A stretch of DNA of 54,880 nt from a virus. Shown piece by piece: positions 1-8,409 of this stretch. The position numbers and the translations under genes were made by a program. The notes beneath the pieces were generated by a model that searched no databases, had not been told where the DNA came from, and worked only from the letters and a program-made list of their open reading frames with translations. The stretch is from positions 1 to 54,880 of the IMG/VR virus record IMGVR_UViG_3300025168_000109; one strand, written 5' to 3'. Numbering within the stretch: position 1 is the stretch's first letter; the number at the start of each line of letters is the position of its first letter.

Positions 1-2
1 AC

Positions 3-1508
3 TATTGGGCTACAGTAGACGATAGTAGTTGTGCTACATTAAAAGTATTTGGATGTATAGATACTTCAATGTATAATTATGATTCTTTAGCTAACACAAT
101 GGATATGGTAGATACTTGTGAGTTTACCCTTGTACTGCATGATCTTATGGGAAATGGATGGGTAGGATCTAATTTAAGATTATTATTACCTGATACCTTT
201 TATGACTTTACACATACTGGAGGATTTGTTAATGAATATCAAATAGGTATAACAGCACCTGATCCAATAGCTTTTGTATTTAATATAGATCCTTTAGCAC
301 AATTTACAACAATAGAATGTGGATTTACTATGATTAATCCAGACGGAGACACTTTAATTAGTATTATGCCTCCGTTTATTACACCAAGCCTTATGTACCC
401 TTTAATAACAAATTGTGGTAATGAGTGTATAGAAAAAGTATATGGATGTCCAGACACATTAGCATGTAACTATGTTGAAGATGTTAACACGCCAACTACT
501 TGCGTGTATCCAGTACAGTATTATGATTGTAATAATCAATGTATACTTGATGTAGATAATGATGGTGTTTGTGATGAAAATGAAATTATAGGTTGTCAAG
601 ATCCTTTATATTATAATTATAATGTTCTTGCAACAGACTCAGGATTATGTATTCCATTTATATATGGTTGCACAGATCCTACAATGTTTAACTATGATGT
701 TTTAGCAAACTCTGATAATGGAAGTTGTATACCATTTGTATATGGATGTATGGATAGTACAGCGTTTAATTACAATGCATTAGCTAACACAGATAATGGT
801 TCATGTGATTCTATAGTTATTGGTTGTACAAATCCAATAGCAATAAACTATAATCCTAATGCTAACACTGACGACTTATCTTGTATATTACCTATATATG
901 GTTGTACTGATAGCACAATGTTTAATTATAATCCTTTAGCCAATGTTGACAATAATTCTTGTATTTCTTATGTGTATGGTTGTACTGACCCTTCTGCACT
1001 TAACTACGACCCTGCAGCTAACACAGAAGATTTTAGTTGTATTGATTATATTTATGGTTGTACCGACAGTACTGCTATTAACTATGATACGTTGGCTAAT
1101 ACTGACAATGGTTCGTGTATTGAAGCAATTGTAGGATGTATGGATGTCAATGCTTGGAACTATAATCCTTTAGCTAATGTAATTTTAGGACACGATTCAT
1201 TAGGATGTTTATATGCAGCAGAATGTAATGCAACAGAACCTGGAGAGCCTTACTTTTTAAATGATGCTTGTTATGCTTGGGTTATAGAAATAGATGAATA
1301 TTGTTGTAATAATACTTGGGATGAAATATGCCAATTAACATATAACTATTGTGAAGGAACTTATACAGGGCCTTTAACACAAAGAATAACAAATAAAGAA
1401 TTAATATCTATAACAGATATATTAGGTAGAGAAGCAAAAGAAAGTGATCATCGAATATTATTTTATAGATACAATGATGGAACAATTGAGAAAAGAGTTA
1501 GACAATGA
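3..1508 (+). CDS. 5'-truncated Cys-patterned repeat protein with T9SS-like C-terminus
   Basis: The frame is open back to the window edge, and the repeat pattern already appears before the first ATG (base 69), so the true start lies upstream. Modules seen in order: a domain with a DLMGNGWVG motif near base 150; a GCPDTLACNY unit; an aspartate-rich DVDNDGVCDENE stretch; about eight units of the form GC-(T/M)D-x-x-A-x-NYN-x-x-AN-x-D-x-x-SC; a Cys-rich segment with YCCNNTWDEIC; and a C-terminus ITDILGRE...LFYRYNDGTIEKRV. All of these are familiar from secreted proteins of marine Bacteroidota, and the last resembles a type IX secretion sorting domain. The gene ends with an ATGA overlap with the endolysin, so it belongs to the late operon. 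It may be a tail adhesin built from host modules or a secreted virocell protein. Function is inferred. Confidence 0.8.
   Translation, partial: YWATVDDSSCATLKVFGCIDTSMYNYDSLANTMDMVDTCEFTLVLHDLMGNGWVGSNLRLLLPDTFYDFTHTGGFVNEYQIGITAPDPIAFVFNIDPLAQFTTIECGFTMINPDGDTLISIMPPFITPSLMYPLITNCGNECIEKVYGCPDTLACNYVEDVNTPTTCVYPVQYYDCNNQCILDVDNDGVCDENEIIGCQDPLYYNYNVLATDSGLCIPFIYGCTDPTMFNYDVLANSDNGSCIPFVYGCMDSTAFNYNALANTDNGSCDSIVIGCTNPIAINYNPNANTDDLSCILPIYGCTDSTMFNYNPLANVDNNSCISYVYGCTDPSALNYDPAANTEDFSCIDYIYGCTDSTAINYDTLANTDNGSCIEAIVGCMDVNAWNYNPLANVILGHDSLGCLYAAECNATEPGEPYFLNDACYAWVIEIDEYCCNNTWDEICQLTYNYCEGTYTGPLTQRITNKELISITDILGREAKESDHRILFYRYNDGTIEKRVRQ
591..1180 (+). repeat. Tandem GC-x-D...NYN...A...SC protein repeats
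   Basis: Eight consecutive units of about 24-26 residues. Each begins GC(T/M/Q)(D/N), has a central (N/Y)NY(N/D) and ends near SC. A further diverged unit lies upstream around bases 438-510, and another crosses the window start. Two cysteines per unit suggest one disulphide per repeat, which would fit folding outside the cytoplasm. The units vary in DNA sequence, so this is an old array rather than a fresh tandem expansion. Confidence 0.85.
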
Positions 1509-2002
1509 AGATAAGCAAGCATGTAAGTTATAAAGAAGGTGTTCACAGTAACACAGCTTTAAGAAAAGGATTAGACAATACTCCAAATAAAGAGCAATTA
1601 AAATGTATGAAAGAAATTGCTGAAGATATTTTTGAGCCGCTTCGCGCGTATGTAGGAGGACCAATAAAAATTAATAGCTTCTTTAGAGGAGAGCCTGTTA
1701 ATACTGCTATAGGAGGATCTAAGAATTCTCAGCATATGAAAGGGCAAGCTATGGATATAGATGATACTTTTGGTAGAATGTCAAATGCAGAAATGTACAC
1801 TTTTATAAAAGATCATTTAGACTATGATCAACTTATATGGGAGTTTGGTACTGAGTATCCAGAAGGTAATCCTAATTGGGTACATATTAGCTATGTAACT
1901 CATAGAGCAAATAGAAAACAAGAAGTAATTGCTATAACAAAAAATAGAAAAACTAGATATATAAAAGGGGAAGGAATTAACGAATACTTAAAAAACAAGT
2001 AA
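1505..2002 (+). CDS. Endolysin, peptidase M15 family (D-Ala-D-Ala carboxypeptidase-like)
   Basis: A 165-residue protein with the M15 zinc motif. SQHMKGQAMDID supplies His77 and Asp84, IWEFG supplies a candidate catalytic Glu113, and NWVHISY supplies His127. The family cleaves peptide cross-links in peptidoglycan. No signal peptide is visible, so it would need the holin encoded 5 kb downstream to reach the wall. The length fits single-domain phage M15 endolysins. The start overlaps the upstream stop as ATGA and the gene ends in a TAATG coupling with the next gene, placing it within the late operon. A structural tail lysin is possible, but the free single-domain form favours lysis. Confidence 0.85.
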   Translation: MKISKHVSYKEGVHSNTALRKGLDNTPNKEQLKCMKEIAEDIFEPLRAYVGGPIKINSFFRGEPVNTAIGGSKNSQHMKGQAMDIDDTFGRMSNAEMYTFIKDHLDYDQLIWEFGTEYPEGNPNWVHISYVTHRANRKQEVIAITKNRKTRYIKGEGINEYLKNK

Positions 2003-2247
2003 TGGCTAAGTGGATAAAACAACCAACTACAACAACAAACGTATATACAACAGATGCAAACTTTGTACATGATCAAGGCGTAGCTGCTGCAATATGGACT
2101 GTTCAGCATAATCTAAATAAAAAATGTAGTGTAACTGTAGTGGATTCAGCAAATCAAATAGTAGTAGGTGAAATAGTCTATAATTCAGACAACCAAGTTA
2201 CTATAACTTTTTCAGGCTCTTTTTCAGGAAAAGCCTATTTTAATTAA
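2002..2247 (+). CDS. Small tail-appendage protein
   Basis: 81 residues. The second half (WTVQHNLNKKCSVTVVDS... and a GKAYFN end) resembles the small beta-rich C-terminal domain found on many marine phage tail fibres. The downstream 801-aa fibre ends in a comparable segment (VDHGLGTRDVIVQLYD). It therefore looks like a free-standing copy of a fibre tip or fibre-associated domain. It is TAATG-coupled to the endolysin and lies 19 bases before the fibre gene. The exact role is not recognisable from sequence. Confidence 0.6.
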   Translation: MAKWIKQPTTTTNVYTTDANFVHDQGVAAAIWTVQHNLNKKCSVTVVDSANQIVVGEIVYNSDNQVTITFSGSFSGKAYFN

Positions 2248-2266
2248 CATATAAAAAACCAAAACA

Positions 2267-4672
2267 ATGGCAGAAATAAAATATTTAGTACATCTAAATT
2301 TAAACGATCAAGAGCTTCAGAATGTGAAGCTGCAACACCTTAACGCTGATCCGACAGCTGTTGAAGGTAAAATATTCTATCACAGTGGTAGTAATGTAAT
2401 AAAATTTCATAACGGATCTAGCTGGATTTCTTTATCTGCAGCAACAGGAGATATTACTGCTGTAACTGCTGGTGATGGTTTAACTGGTGGTGGTAGTTCA
2501 GGTGCTGTAACATTAAATGTTGTTGGTGGTACTGGTATAACAGCTAACGCTGATAACGTAGCTATTACAGCTGGTGGTGTTGATACAACTCAATTAGCAG
2601 ATGACGCTGTTACAGCTGACAAGATAGCAAATTCTATTAATAGTGCAATTGCAGCTAACACCGCTAAAAATACTAATGTTAGTACAAATTTAGCTATATC
2701 AGGTAGTACTGGTGCAAGAACAATAACTTCATCAGACGGTAACAATGCAGTAATACCTGTAGCAACTACAAGTGTTTCAGGTGTAATGAGTCCTACAACA
2801 TTTGATGCGGTAACAGCTAACACGGCTAAATCTACAAATGCTACACACACAGGAGATGTTACTGGTAGTGGTGCTCTTACTATAGGAAATGATAAAGTTA
2901 CTTATGCTAAGATGCAAAACTTAGGAACTGGTAATAGAGTATTAGGTGCTACATCAACAGGAGCTATTGGAGAAACTCAAGTAGTTACTGCAATGATTGC
3001 AGACGATGCAGTTACAGCTGATAAAATAGCTAACTCTATAAATTCTGCTATAGCAGCTAATACAGCTAAAAGCACAAACGTATCTACTAACTTAGGAATA
3101 AGTGGATCAACTGGAGCTAGAACTATTACATCTTCTGATGGTAATAACGCTGTTATACCTGTAGCAACAACATCTGTCAGTGGTGTTATGTCACCAACTA
3201 TATTTGATGCTGTAACAGCAAATACTGCTAAATCAACAAATACAGATGTAGATGTATCTGTAGCAAATCTAAAAACTAGACTTGCGGGTGGTTTTGGATC
3301 TAACGCAGTAACAATTGGAGACAGTAGTGATGTAGTAACAATAGGTAATGACTTAACTGTAACAGGAGATTTAATTGTATCAGGTAATACTACAACAGTT
3401 AACACTGCTCAATTATCAGTTGAAGATCCTTTAATTGAATTGGCTAGAGGTAATACTGCAGACTCAGTTGACATAGGTATATATGGAAGATACACTGCAA
3501 GTGGAACTAAGTATGCTGGGTTATTTAGAGATGCTAGTGATGATGATGTTTGGAAATTCTTTTCAGCAACTGGTAACGGTAATGCTGCTCCTTCAGCAAG
3601 TACAACTATTAATACTAGTAATGGATTTGCTTTAGCAACTGTTCAAGCAGAACAATTTAAAGGAGCTTTAGCTGGTAATGCAAGTACAGCAAGTACTTTA
3701 GCAACTCCTAGAAATATTAACGGTGTTGCTTTTAATGGTTCTGCAGCTATAACTGTTACAGCAGCTGCAACTACACTTACAGGTTCATCTCTTAAAAGTT
3801 CAGTTACAGGATCTTCTTTAACTTCTTTAGGTACTATATCAACAGGTGTTTGGCAAGGTACTGCAATAGCTACAGCATACATTGCTAATGACGCTGTTAC
3901 TGCAGACAAATTAGCTAATTCAATTAACACAGCTATTGCTGCAAATACTGCAAAGAATACAAACGTTAGCACTAACTTATCAGGAACAACACATGCAAGT
4001 CAATATACAGTTAATTCTTCTGATGGAAACAATGTAACAATAGCAGAAGCATCTGGTACTATTGCAGGTGTAATGACAGTTGCACACCACAATAAATTAG
4101 ATGGTATAGAAACTTCTGCAACTGCAGATCAAACAGCTGCTGAAATTAGAGCATTAGTTGCTTCGGCATCAGACTCTCAAGTATTTACAGATGCAGATCA
4201 TACTAAGTTAAATGGTATAGAAACAAGTGCTACAGCAGATCAAAGTAAATCTGATATTGAAGGTTTAGCAATACAAACTGTAGGAGCAATAACTTCTGGG
4301 TCATGGACAGCTACTGACATTGCGGTTGCTCATGGTGGGACAGGATCAAGTTCTGCATCAGGGGCAAGAACAAATTTAGGAGTTGCTTATGCTAGTGATG
4401 CAGAAGCATTAGCAGCATCAAGTAGTACAAAGGTTGTAACACCTGCAAATTTAAAAGCAAGAAGTTATAAAGGAACTGTTGGTGGAGCTACAACAATAAA
4501 TGTTGATCACGGATTAGGAACAAGAGATGTAATAGTTCAATTGTATGATGCAAGTTCTTATGAAACTGTATATGCAGAAGTTGCTAGAACTCTTACAACT
4601 AGAGTTGTATTAAAATTTAATGAGGCTCCAGCTTCTAACGATATAATTGTATTAATAACTAAAGTAGATTAA
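2267..4672 (+). CDS. Tail fibre protein with internal repeats
   Basis: An 801-residue, Ala/Thr/Ser/Asn-rich, Cys-free protein typical of phage fibres. The N-terminus (MAEIKYLVHLNLNDQELQN) resembles virion-attachment ends of marine phage fibres. The body has two near-identical 78-residue repeats, a third partial copy, two HxKLxGIExSATADQ units and GVWQGTAI/GSWTATDI fibre motifs. The C-terminus is a small beta domain (DHGLGTRDVIVQLYD) that probably folds as the tip. It sits among other appendage genes, just before two further probable receptor-binding components. Which sugar or protein it binds cannot be told from sequence. Confidence 0.85.
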   Translation: MAEIKYLVHLNLNDQELQNVKLQHLNADPTAVEGKIFYHSGSNVIKFHNGSSWISLSAATGDITAVTAGDGLTGGGSSGAVTLNVVGGTGITANADNVAITAGGVDTTQLADDAVTADKIANSINSAIAANTAKNTNVSTNLAISGSTGARTITSSDGNNAVIPVATTSVSGVMSPTTFDAVTANTAKSTNATHTGDVTGSGALTIGNDKVTYAKMQNLGTGNRVLGATSTGAIGETQVVTAMIADDAVTADKIANSINSAIAANTAKSTNVSTNLGISGSTGARTITSSDGNNAVIPVATTSVSGVMSPTIFDAVTANTAKSTNTDVDVSVANLKTRLAGGFGSNAVTIGDSSDVVTIGNDLTVTGDLIVSGNTTTVNTAQLSVEDPLIELARGNTADSVDIGIYGRYTASGTKYAGLFRDASDDDVWKFFSATGNGNAAPSASTTINTSNGFALATVQAEQFKGALAGNASTASTLATPRNINGVAFNGSAAITVTAAATTLTGSSLKSSVTGSSLTSLGTISTGVWQGTAIATAYIANDAVTADKLANSINTAIAANTAKNTNVSTNLSGTTHASQYTVNSSDGNNVTIAEASGTIAGVMTVAHHNKLDGIETSATADQTAAEIRALVASASDSQVFTDADHTKLNGIETSATADQSKSDIEGLAIQTVGAITSGSWTATDIAVAHGGTGSSSASGARTNLGVAYASDAEALAASSSTKVVTPANLKARSYKGTVGGATTINVDHGLGTRDVIVQLYDASSYETVYAEVARTLTTRVVLKFNEAPASNDIIVLITKVD
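2606..2839 (+). repeat. Fibre repeat, copy 1 of 2 (third partial copy near 3893)
   Basis: 78 codons starting AVTADKIANSIN and ending TANTAKSTN. The second copy at 3008-3241 differs at only three residues by hand alignment, yet most shared residues use a different codon. A shorter third copy starts at 3893 and runs to about 3980 before diverging. Confidence 0.85.
3008..3241 (+). repeat. Fibre repeat, copy 2
   Basis: Protein-level duplicate of 2606-2839, with N to S, A to G and T to I changes only. The DNA is strongly recoded at synonymous positions, so the two copies share no long identical DNA tract. Confidence 0.85.
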
Positions 4673-4675
4673 TAA

Positions 4676-5125
4676 ATGGCACAGAAGTATGAAAAGAAAG
4701 GCTCTCATAATTATTCAGCAACAGGAATAGGTACTACTAATGGTAAAGGCGAAGGAGACATTATGTATTATGGCAGTACTAATGTAAGCCAAGGTAGAAT
4801 TTATGTTCTCCATTATGCTGAAGCTGCGGAGTGGGTTCTAGCTGATGCTGACAATGCTGCTTCTGGAAACTTATTAGCAATAGCTATGGGTTCAGGAGCA
4901 GCTGATACAGTAGGAATGTTCTTAAGAGGTATGATATATGTGACAGGCGGCAGTGCTTTAACAGTAGCTAATGCAGGTAAGCCTGTTTATATTTCTACAT
5001 CAGCTGGAGTTATGACTTCTTCAATACCTACTGCAAGCAATGATTATGTAAGAATTCTAGGATATAATATAGCTAATAATATAATGTGGTTTAATCCCGA
5101 TAATAGTTTTATAAAAATAGCATAA
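4676..5125 (+). CDS. Probable tail/appendage structural protein, unknown
   Basis: 149 residues, Gly/Ala-rich and apparently beta-rich, with no transmembrane segment. It starts three bases after the fibre stop and is coupled (TAATG) to the LamG-like gene. Segments such as GDIMYYGSTNVSQGRIYVLH and GKPVYISTSAGVMTS look like the compact beta-sandwich proteins often found next to fibre genes in marine phages. I do not recognise a named family. Its position between a fibre and a lectin-like protein suggests a baseplate, fibre-cap or decoration role. Confidence 0.55.
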   Translation: MAQKYEKKGSHNYSATGIGTTNGKGEGDIMYYGSTNVSQGRIYVLHYAEAAEWVLADADNAASGNLLAIAMGSGAADTVGMFLRGMIYVTGGSALTVANAGKPVYISTSAGVMTSSIPTASNDYVRILGYNIANNIMWFNPDNSFIKIA

Positions 5126-6069
5126 TGCCAAATATAAGCCATTTAAATAATAAAGCTGTAGCAAATATACATTCTTTTAATGGAACTGAATATGGTAATT
5201 TAGGAACAGTAAATCTTGTTACTGCTCCTGGGTTAGCAGCTTCATTTGCAGATGATAAAGCGGTTGCTAAATCAATAACTACTGGAACTGGACAATCAAT
5301 AAGAATAACAGATAGTAATGGTCATTTTAATTTTGTACATAATTCTGCTTATACAATATCTTTTTGGATTAAACCTGGTTGGAACAGTTCTTTAAATGCT
5401 AATATACATTTATTTACTAGTACAACTACTGGAACAACTAATTCAAGCGCTAACATGATAAGGATATATTATCACGAAAGTTTAAATAGATTATATTTTG
5501 AATATCGTTCTGCATCAAATGCTAAGAAATCTAACTTTTGGTTATTTCATGCGAACTCTGGTAACTATGCAGCAGCATATGCAGCAGCTGGTTTAGGAAG
5601 TTCATATTGGAGTGCAAGTAATAGAGGTAATGTTGGAGATGATAATTTTACAATGATTACTATTGCAAAATCAACAACCAATTCAGCTGGATCTAATTAT
5701 GCAAAAATGTATTGGAATGGTACTTACTTAGGCAATGGGCATTATGGAGCAAACGGAACAGGTCAAGGAACTCCTAATATGTCTACTGCTGATAGACAAA
5801 TTGCAATAGGTAGTAATTCTTGGACTTATGCAAAAAGTGGTAACAGTACAGAAACACAATATAATGATTTAACAATTTGGGACAAACAATTATCTGCATC
5901 AGAAGTTTCTGAGTTATATAATGAAGGAACTAGACTTGATGCAACACAGCATAGTGCAGCTGAGAATTTACATATGTACTACAAATTTGAAAACAATGGA
6001 AATGACAGTAGCGGTAATTCTCGTCCTGCATTTGTAATAAGTGGTAATTCTAACTTTGAATCAATATAA
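5125..6069 (+). CDS. LamG/concanavalin A-like lectin-fold receptor-binding protein
   Basis: 314 residues. The hallmark LamG_3-type features are visible: YTISFWIKPGW in the first third, a long beta-strand region, and the closing signature DLTIWDKQLSASEVSELYN followed by LHMYYKFENNGNDSSGN. Such domains bind carbohydrates, so this is a good candidate for a glycan-binding adhesin of the tail. It is TAATG-coupled to genes on both sides within the appendage block. Family assignment is by motif; the ligand is unknown. Confidence 0.8.
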   Translation: MPNISHLNNKAVANIHSFNGTEYGNLGTVNLVTAPGLAASFADDKAVAKSITTGTGQSIRITDSNGHFNFVHNSAYTISFWIKPGWNSSLNANIHLFTSTTTGTTNSSANMIRIYYHESLNRLYFEYRSASNAKKSNFWLFHANSGNYAAAYAAAGLGSSYWSASNRGNVGDDNFTMITIAKSTTNSAGSNYAKMYWNGTYLGNGHYGANGTGQGTPNMSTADRQIAIGSNSWTYAKSGNSTETQYNDLTIWDKQLSASEVSELYNEGTRLDATQHSAAENLHMYYKFENNGNDSSGNSRPAFVISGNSNFESI

Positions 6070-6323
6070 TGAATTATTACATAGTAAATAATAATGTGTT
6101 TAATACTTTAGATAAAGTTAAAATTGATTATGCTTTAAATAGTATATCTAAAGATTTGTGGGTAGTAACTACTACTGAAACAGTAGCATTTAACATAGCT
6201 GAATATGAAAGTCCTGAAGCTATATGTGCGTATACAGTAGACAATCATTCTATATGGACAGGAGATGGCTTAGGTGTAGAGCCTTCGGAATTAGAAGATA
6301 TTAAATATTTAGAAGGAATATAA
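6069..6323 (+). CDS. Small hypothetical protein of the appendage block
   Basis: 84 residues, acidic, no membrane segment or known motif. It is coupled by TAATG to the LamG-like gene before it and to the next gene after it, which strongly supports real translation. Small acidic proteins directly after fibre genes are sometimes fibre-assembly chaperones, but nothing in the sequence proves this. Confidence 0.55.
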   Translation: MNYYIVNNNVFNTLDKVKIDYALNSISKDLWVVTTTETVAFNIAEYESPEAICAYTVDNHSIWTGDGLGVEPSELEDIKYLEGI

Positions 6324-6850
6324 TGAGTTATATATATAAAAAAATATTAGCAGACACAGCGTTTACAGAACTTATACCTTTAAATAGTATAAAAGACTGG
6401 GAAACTATTACTATAGCTAATACCGGTGCAGATTCAATTATAAACGTATATTTGTACAAAGTTTTAGAATCCGTTACAGCTGCAGAGATAGAGCAAGGTA
6501 TAGGTGAGACAGCAGAAACAATTTCTATACTACACGACACATCTATGACTGCTGATGTAACTTTAGTTTTAGACCCTTCAGATTTTGATTTTGATAATTC
6601 TAATTATAGTCTAAGGTTTGACACAACTACAAGCGCAGATATAACTGTTAATGCTACTAGTCAAGAAGGATACGTTGATACAGATGTAGAAACAGGAGGA
6701 GGCTATGACGGAGAAGAAGGAGATGAAGGCCCAAAAGACAATATACAAACAACTATAAATGGTGCTTCTGGATTTAGGCAAAAAATAATTAGAGCAGCTG
6801 ATGTCTCTTGGCAAGATGCTTTTCCTAATTATAATGTACCTGCAAGTTAA
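6323..6850 (+). CDS. Hypothetical structural protein, beta-rich
   Basis: 175 residues. The first 110 residues look like a beta-sandwich (WETITIANTGADSIINVYLYK; SLRFDTTTSADITVNA). An acidic, Gly-rich linker follows (GGGYDGEEGDEGPKD), then a short tail with FRQKIIRAADVSWQDAFPNYN. This layout suggests a folded domain with a flexible anchor in the virion. It is TAATG-coupled to the upstream gene and followed 11 bases later by the holin. I do not recognise a family. Confidence 0.5.
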   Translation: MSYIYKKILADTAFTELIPLNSIKDWETITIANTGADSIINVYLYKVLESVTAAEIEQGIGETAETISILHDTSMTADVTLVLDPSDFDFDNSNYSLRFDTTTSADITVNATSQEGYVDTDVETGGGYDGEEGDEGPKDNIQTTINGASGFRQKIIRAADVSWQDAFPNYNVPAS

Positions 6851-6861
6851 AAATAAAAATT

Positions 6862-7254
6862 ATGAGTATACTAACAAAAATATTATCAGGAGGAGCAACA
6901 GAATTAATTAAAGGTGTAGGTGGAGTTATAGATAACTTACACACATCTAAAGAAGAAAAGCTAGAAGCTGAGAAAAAAATAAAAGATATGATCATGGGGT
7001 ACGAAGCAGAAATGCAAAAGCAAGTTACAGAAAGATGGAAAATGGACATGCAATCTGACTCATGGTTATCTAAAAACATACGACCATTAACATTAATATT
7101 TTTAGTAGTATCAACAGTACTATTAGTATTTATTGATGCAGGAGTTATAGCTTTTGATGTTAAAGCTAGCTGGGTTGACTTATTACAGTTGGTTTTAATT
7201 ACTGTAATAGGGGCTTACTTTGGAGGGAGATCTCTAGAGAAAGTTAAAAAGTAG
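6862..7254 (+). CDS. Holin of the 3TM/GTA-holin type
   Basis: 130 residues. An N-terminal amphipathic region (ILSGGATELIKGVGGVIDNL), a charged helical segment (KEEKLEAEKKIKDMIMGYEAEMQ), then NIRPLTLIFLVVSTVLLVFI and a second hydrophobic helix LLQLVLITVIGAYFGGRSLEK. The NIRPLT and YFGGRS(L/I)EK signatures are typical of the holin family found in phages and gene-transfer agents. It would form membrane holes that let the M15 endolysin reach the wall. Lysis genes dispersed among tail genes are common in this phage type. Confidence 0.85.
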   Translation: MSILTKILSGGATELIKGVGGVIDNLHTSKEEKLEAEKKIKDMIMGYEAEMQKQVTERWKMDMQSDSWLSKNIRPLTLIFLVVSTVLLVFIDAGVIAFDVKASWVDLLQLVLITVIGAYFGGRSLEKVKK

Positions 7255-7273
7255 TAACCAATAACTAGATATA

Positions 7274-8404
7274 ATGGACAAAAACCAGATCAAGGCCTTC
7301 TTGAAAGACAGGCCTGGCTACCTTAAAGAGGGAGCTGAACGTCTTTCTGAAAGATTAGATTGTAGTGTAGAAGCATGTAGACATGCATTAAAAGAAGCAA
7401 GGATAGAAGCAAAAGAAAGTGAGTTTGGATTAGACAATGTAAGCACATCTGAAATAAGCGAATTTAAAGAGTTTCTAGACAGTAACGGAATATCAGAAGA
7501 TGATGTCAAGTCTGTAAAATTTTGGCAGACAATGAAGGGAGACAATAGATTTTCTGTAGTTACAAAAAGTGAGGGCAATATAATGAAAGAGGTTAAAGAA
7601 GAAATTCTTAAAGATCTTAAAGAGTATAGCCCTAAAGTTGAGAAGGAGTATAAACCTGTACAGGATCCTATAGTGTATGAAATATCTTTACCTGATATTC
7701 ATTATGGTAAGATAGATGGCCAAACACTAGAAGAAGCAGAAGATGCTTATATAGATACTATAAAAGATCTTATGAGTAAAGCTCGAGGATTAAATATAGA
7801 AAGAATACTTCTACCAATAGGTAACGATGGTATGAACTCTGAAGGATACTCAAGAGCTACTACTAAAGGAACCCCACAACATGATGGTGCAGAGTGGCAA
7901 GAAACGTTTGTTGGTTATTGTAATTTAATGGTAAGAGCAATACATTTTTTATCACACACAGCACCAGTAGACGTAATTATTATACAAGGTAATCACGACT
8001 ACGAAAGAATGTTTTATTCAGGAGAGTTTTTAAGAGCTTTCTTTTTAGAACATGATGGAGTAACAGTTGACAACAATTATGACTCTAGGAAGTATTATGA
8101 ATATGGAACAAATATGATTATGTTTACACATGGAGATAAAGAAAAACCTGCTGAAATGCCACTTATAATGGCAACAGAACAGCCTACTATGTTTGCTAGA
8201 ACAACACATAGAGAGGTTCATTGTGGGCATAAACATAAAGAAATGGTAAATGAATATCGTGGTATTAAAGTAAGATTTATACCTTCGATTTGTGGTAATG
8301 ATTCATGGCATAAAATGATGGGCTATGAAGCAAAGAGAACGGGACAAGCTCATATATGGAATAGAAAAAGAGGGTACGAAGGATATTTACAAACTAATCT
8401 ATAA
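7274..8404 (+). CDS. Calcineurin-like metallophosphoesterase
   Basis: 376 residues with the complete family motif set: D141-x-H143, GND at 183-185, GNHD at 239-242, H286 (FTHGD) and GHKH at 318-321. These bind two metal ions and hydrolyse phosphoesters. The N-terminal 45 residues look like a helix-turn-helix (LSERLDCSVEACRHALKEAR), and a charged helical linker follows, so a nucleic-acid substrate is plausible. Its place inside the structural operon, between holin and connector genes, is unusual for a repair nuclease and raises the possibility of a virion-associated enzyme. The substrate is not known. Confidence 0.85.
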   Translation: MDKNQIKAFLKDRPGYLKEGAERLSERLDCSVEACRHALKEARIEAKESEFGLDNVSTSEISEFKEFLDSNGISEDDVKSVKFWQTMKGDNRFSVVTKSEGNIMKEVKEEILKDLKEYSPKVEKEYKPVQDPIVYEISLPDIHYGKIDGQTLEEAEDAYIDTIKDLMSKARGLNIERILLPIGNDGMNSEGYSRATTKGTPQHDGAEWQETFVGYCNLMVRAIHFLSHTAPVDVIIIQGNHDYERMFYSGEFLRAFFLEHDGVTVDNNYDSRKYYEYGTNMIMFTHGDKEKPAEMPLIMATEQPTMFARTTHREVHCGHKHKEMVNEYRGIKVRFIPSICGNDSWHKMMGYEAKRTGQAHIWNRKRGYEGYLQTNL

Positions 8405-8409
8405 AGAAA

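Noticed and set aside
2590-3405. Minus-strand open frames opposite the tail-fibre repeats
   Set aside because: They mirror the repeated Ala/Thr-rich fibre sequence, so they arise from repeat composition, not from separate genes.
2267-6069. Diversity-generating retroelement acting on the fibre or LamG gene
   Set aside because: No reverse transcriptase gene and no template repeat is visible in the window; the fibre repeats differ mainly at silent positions, not at adenine-directed replacement sites.
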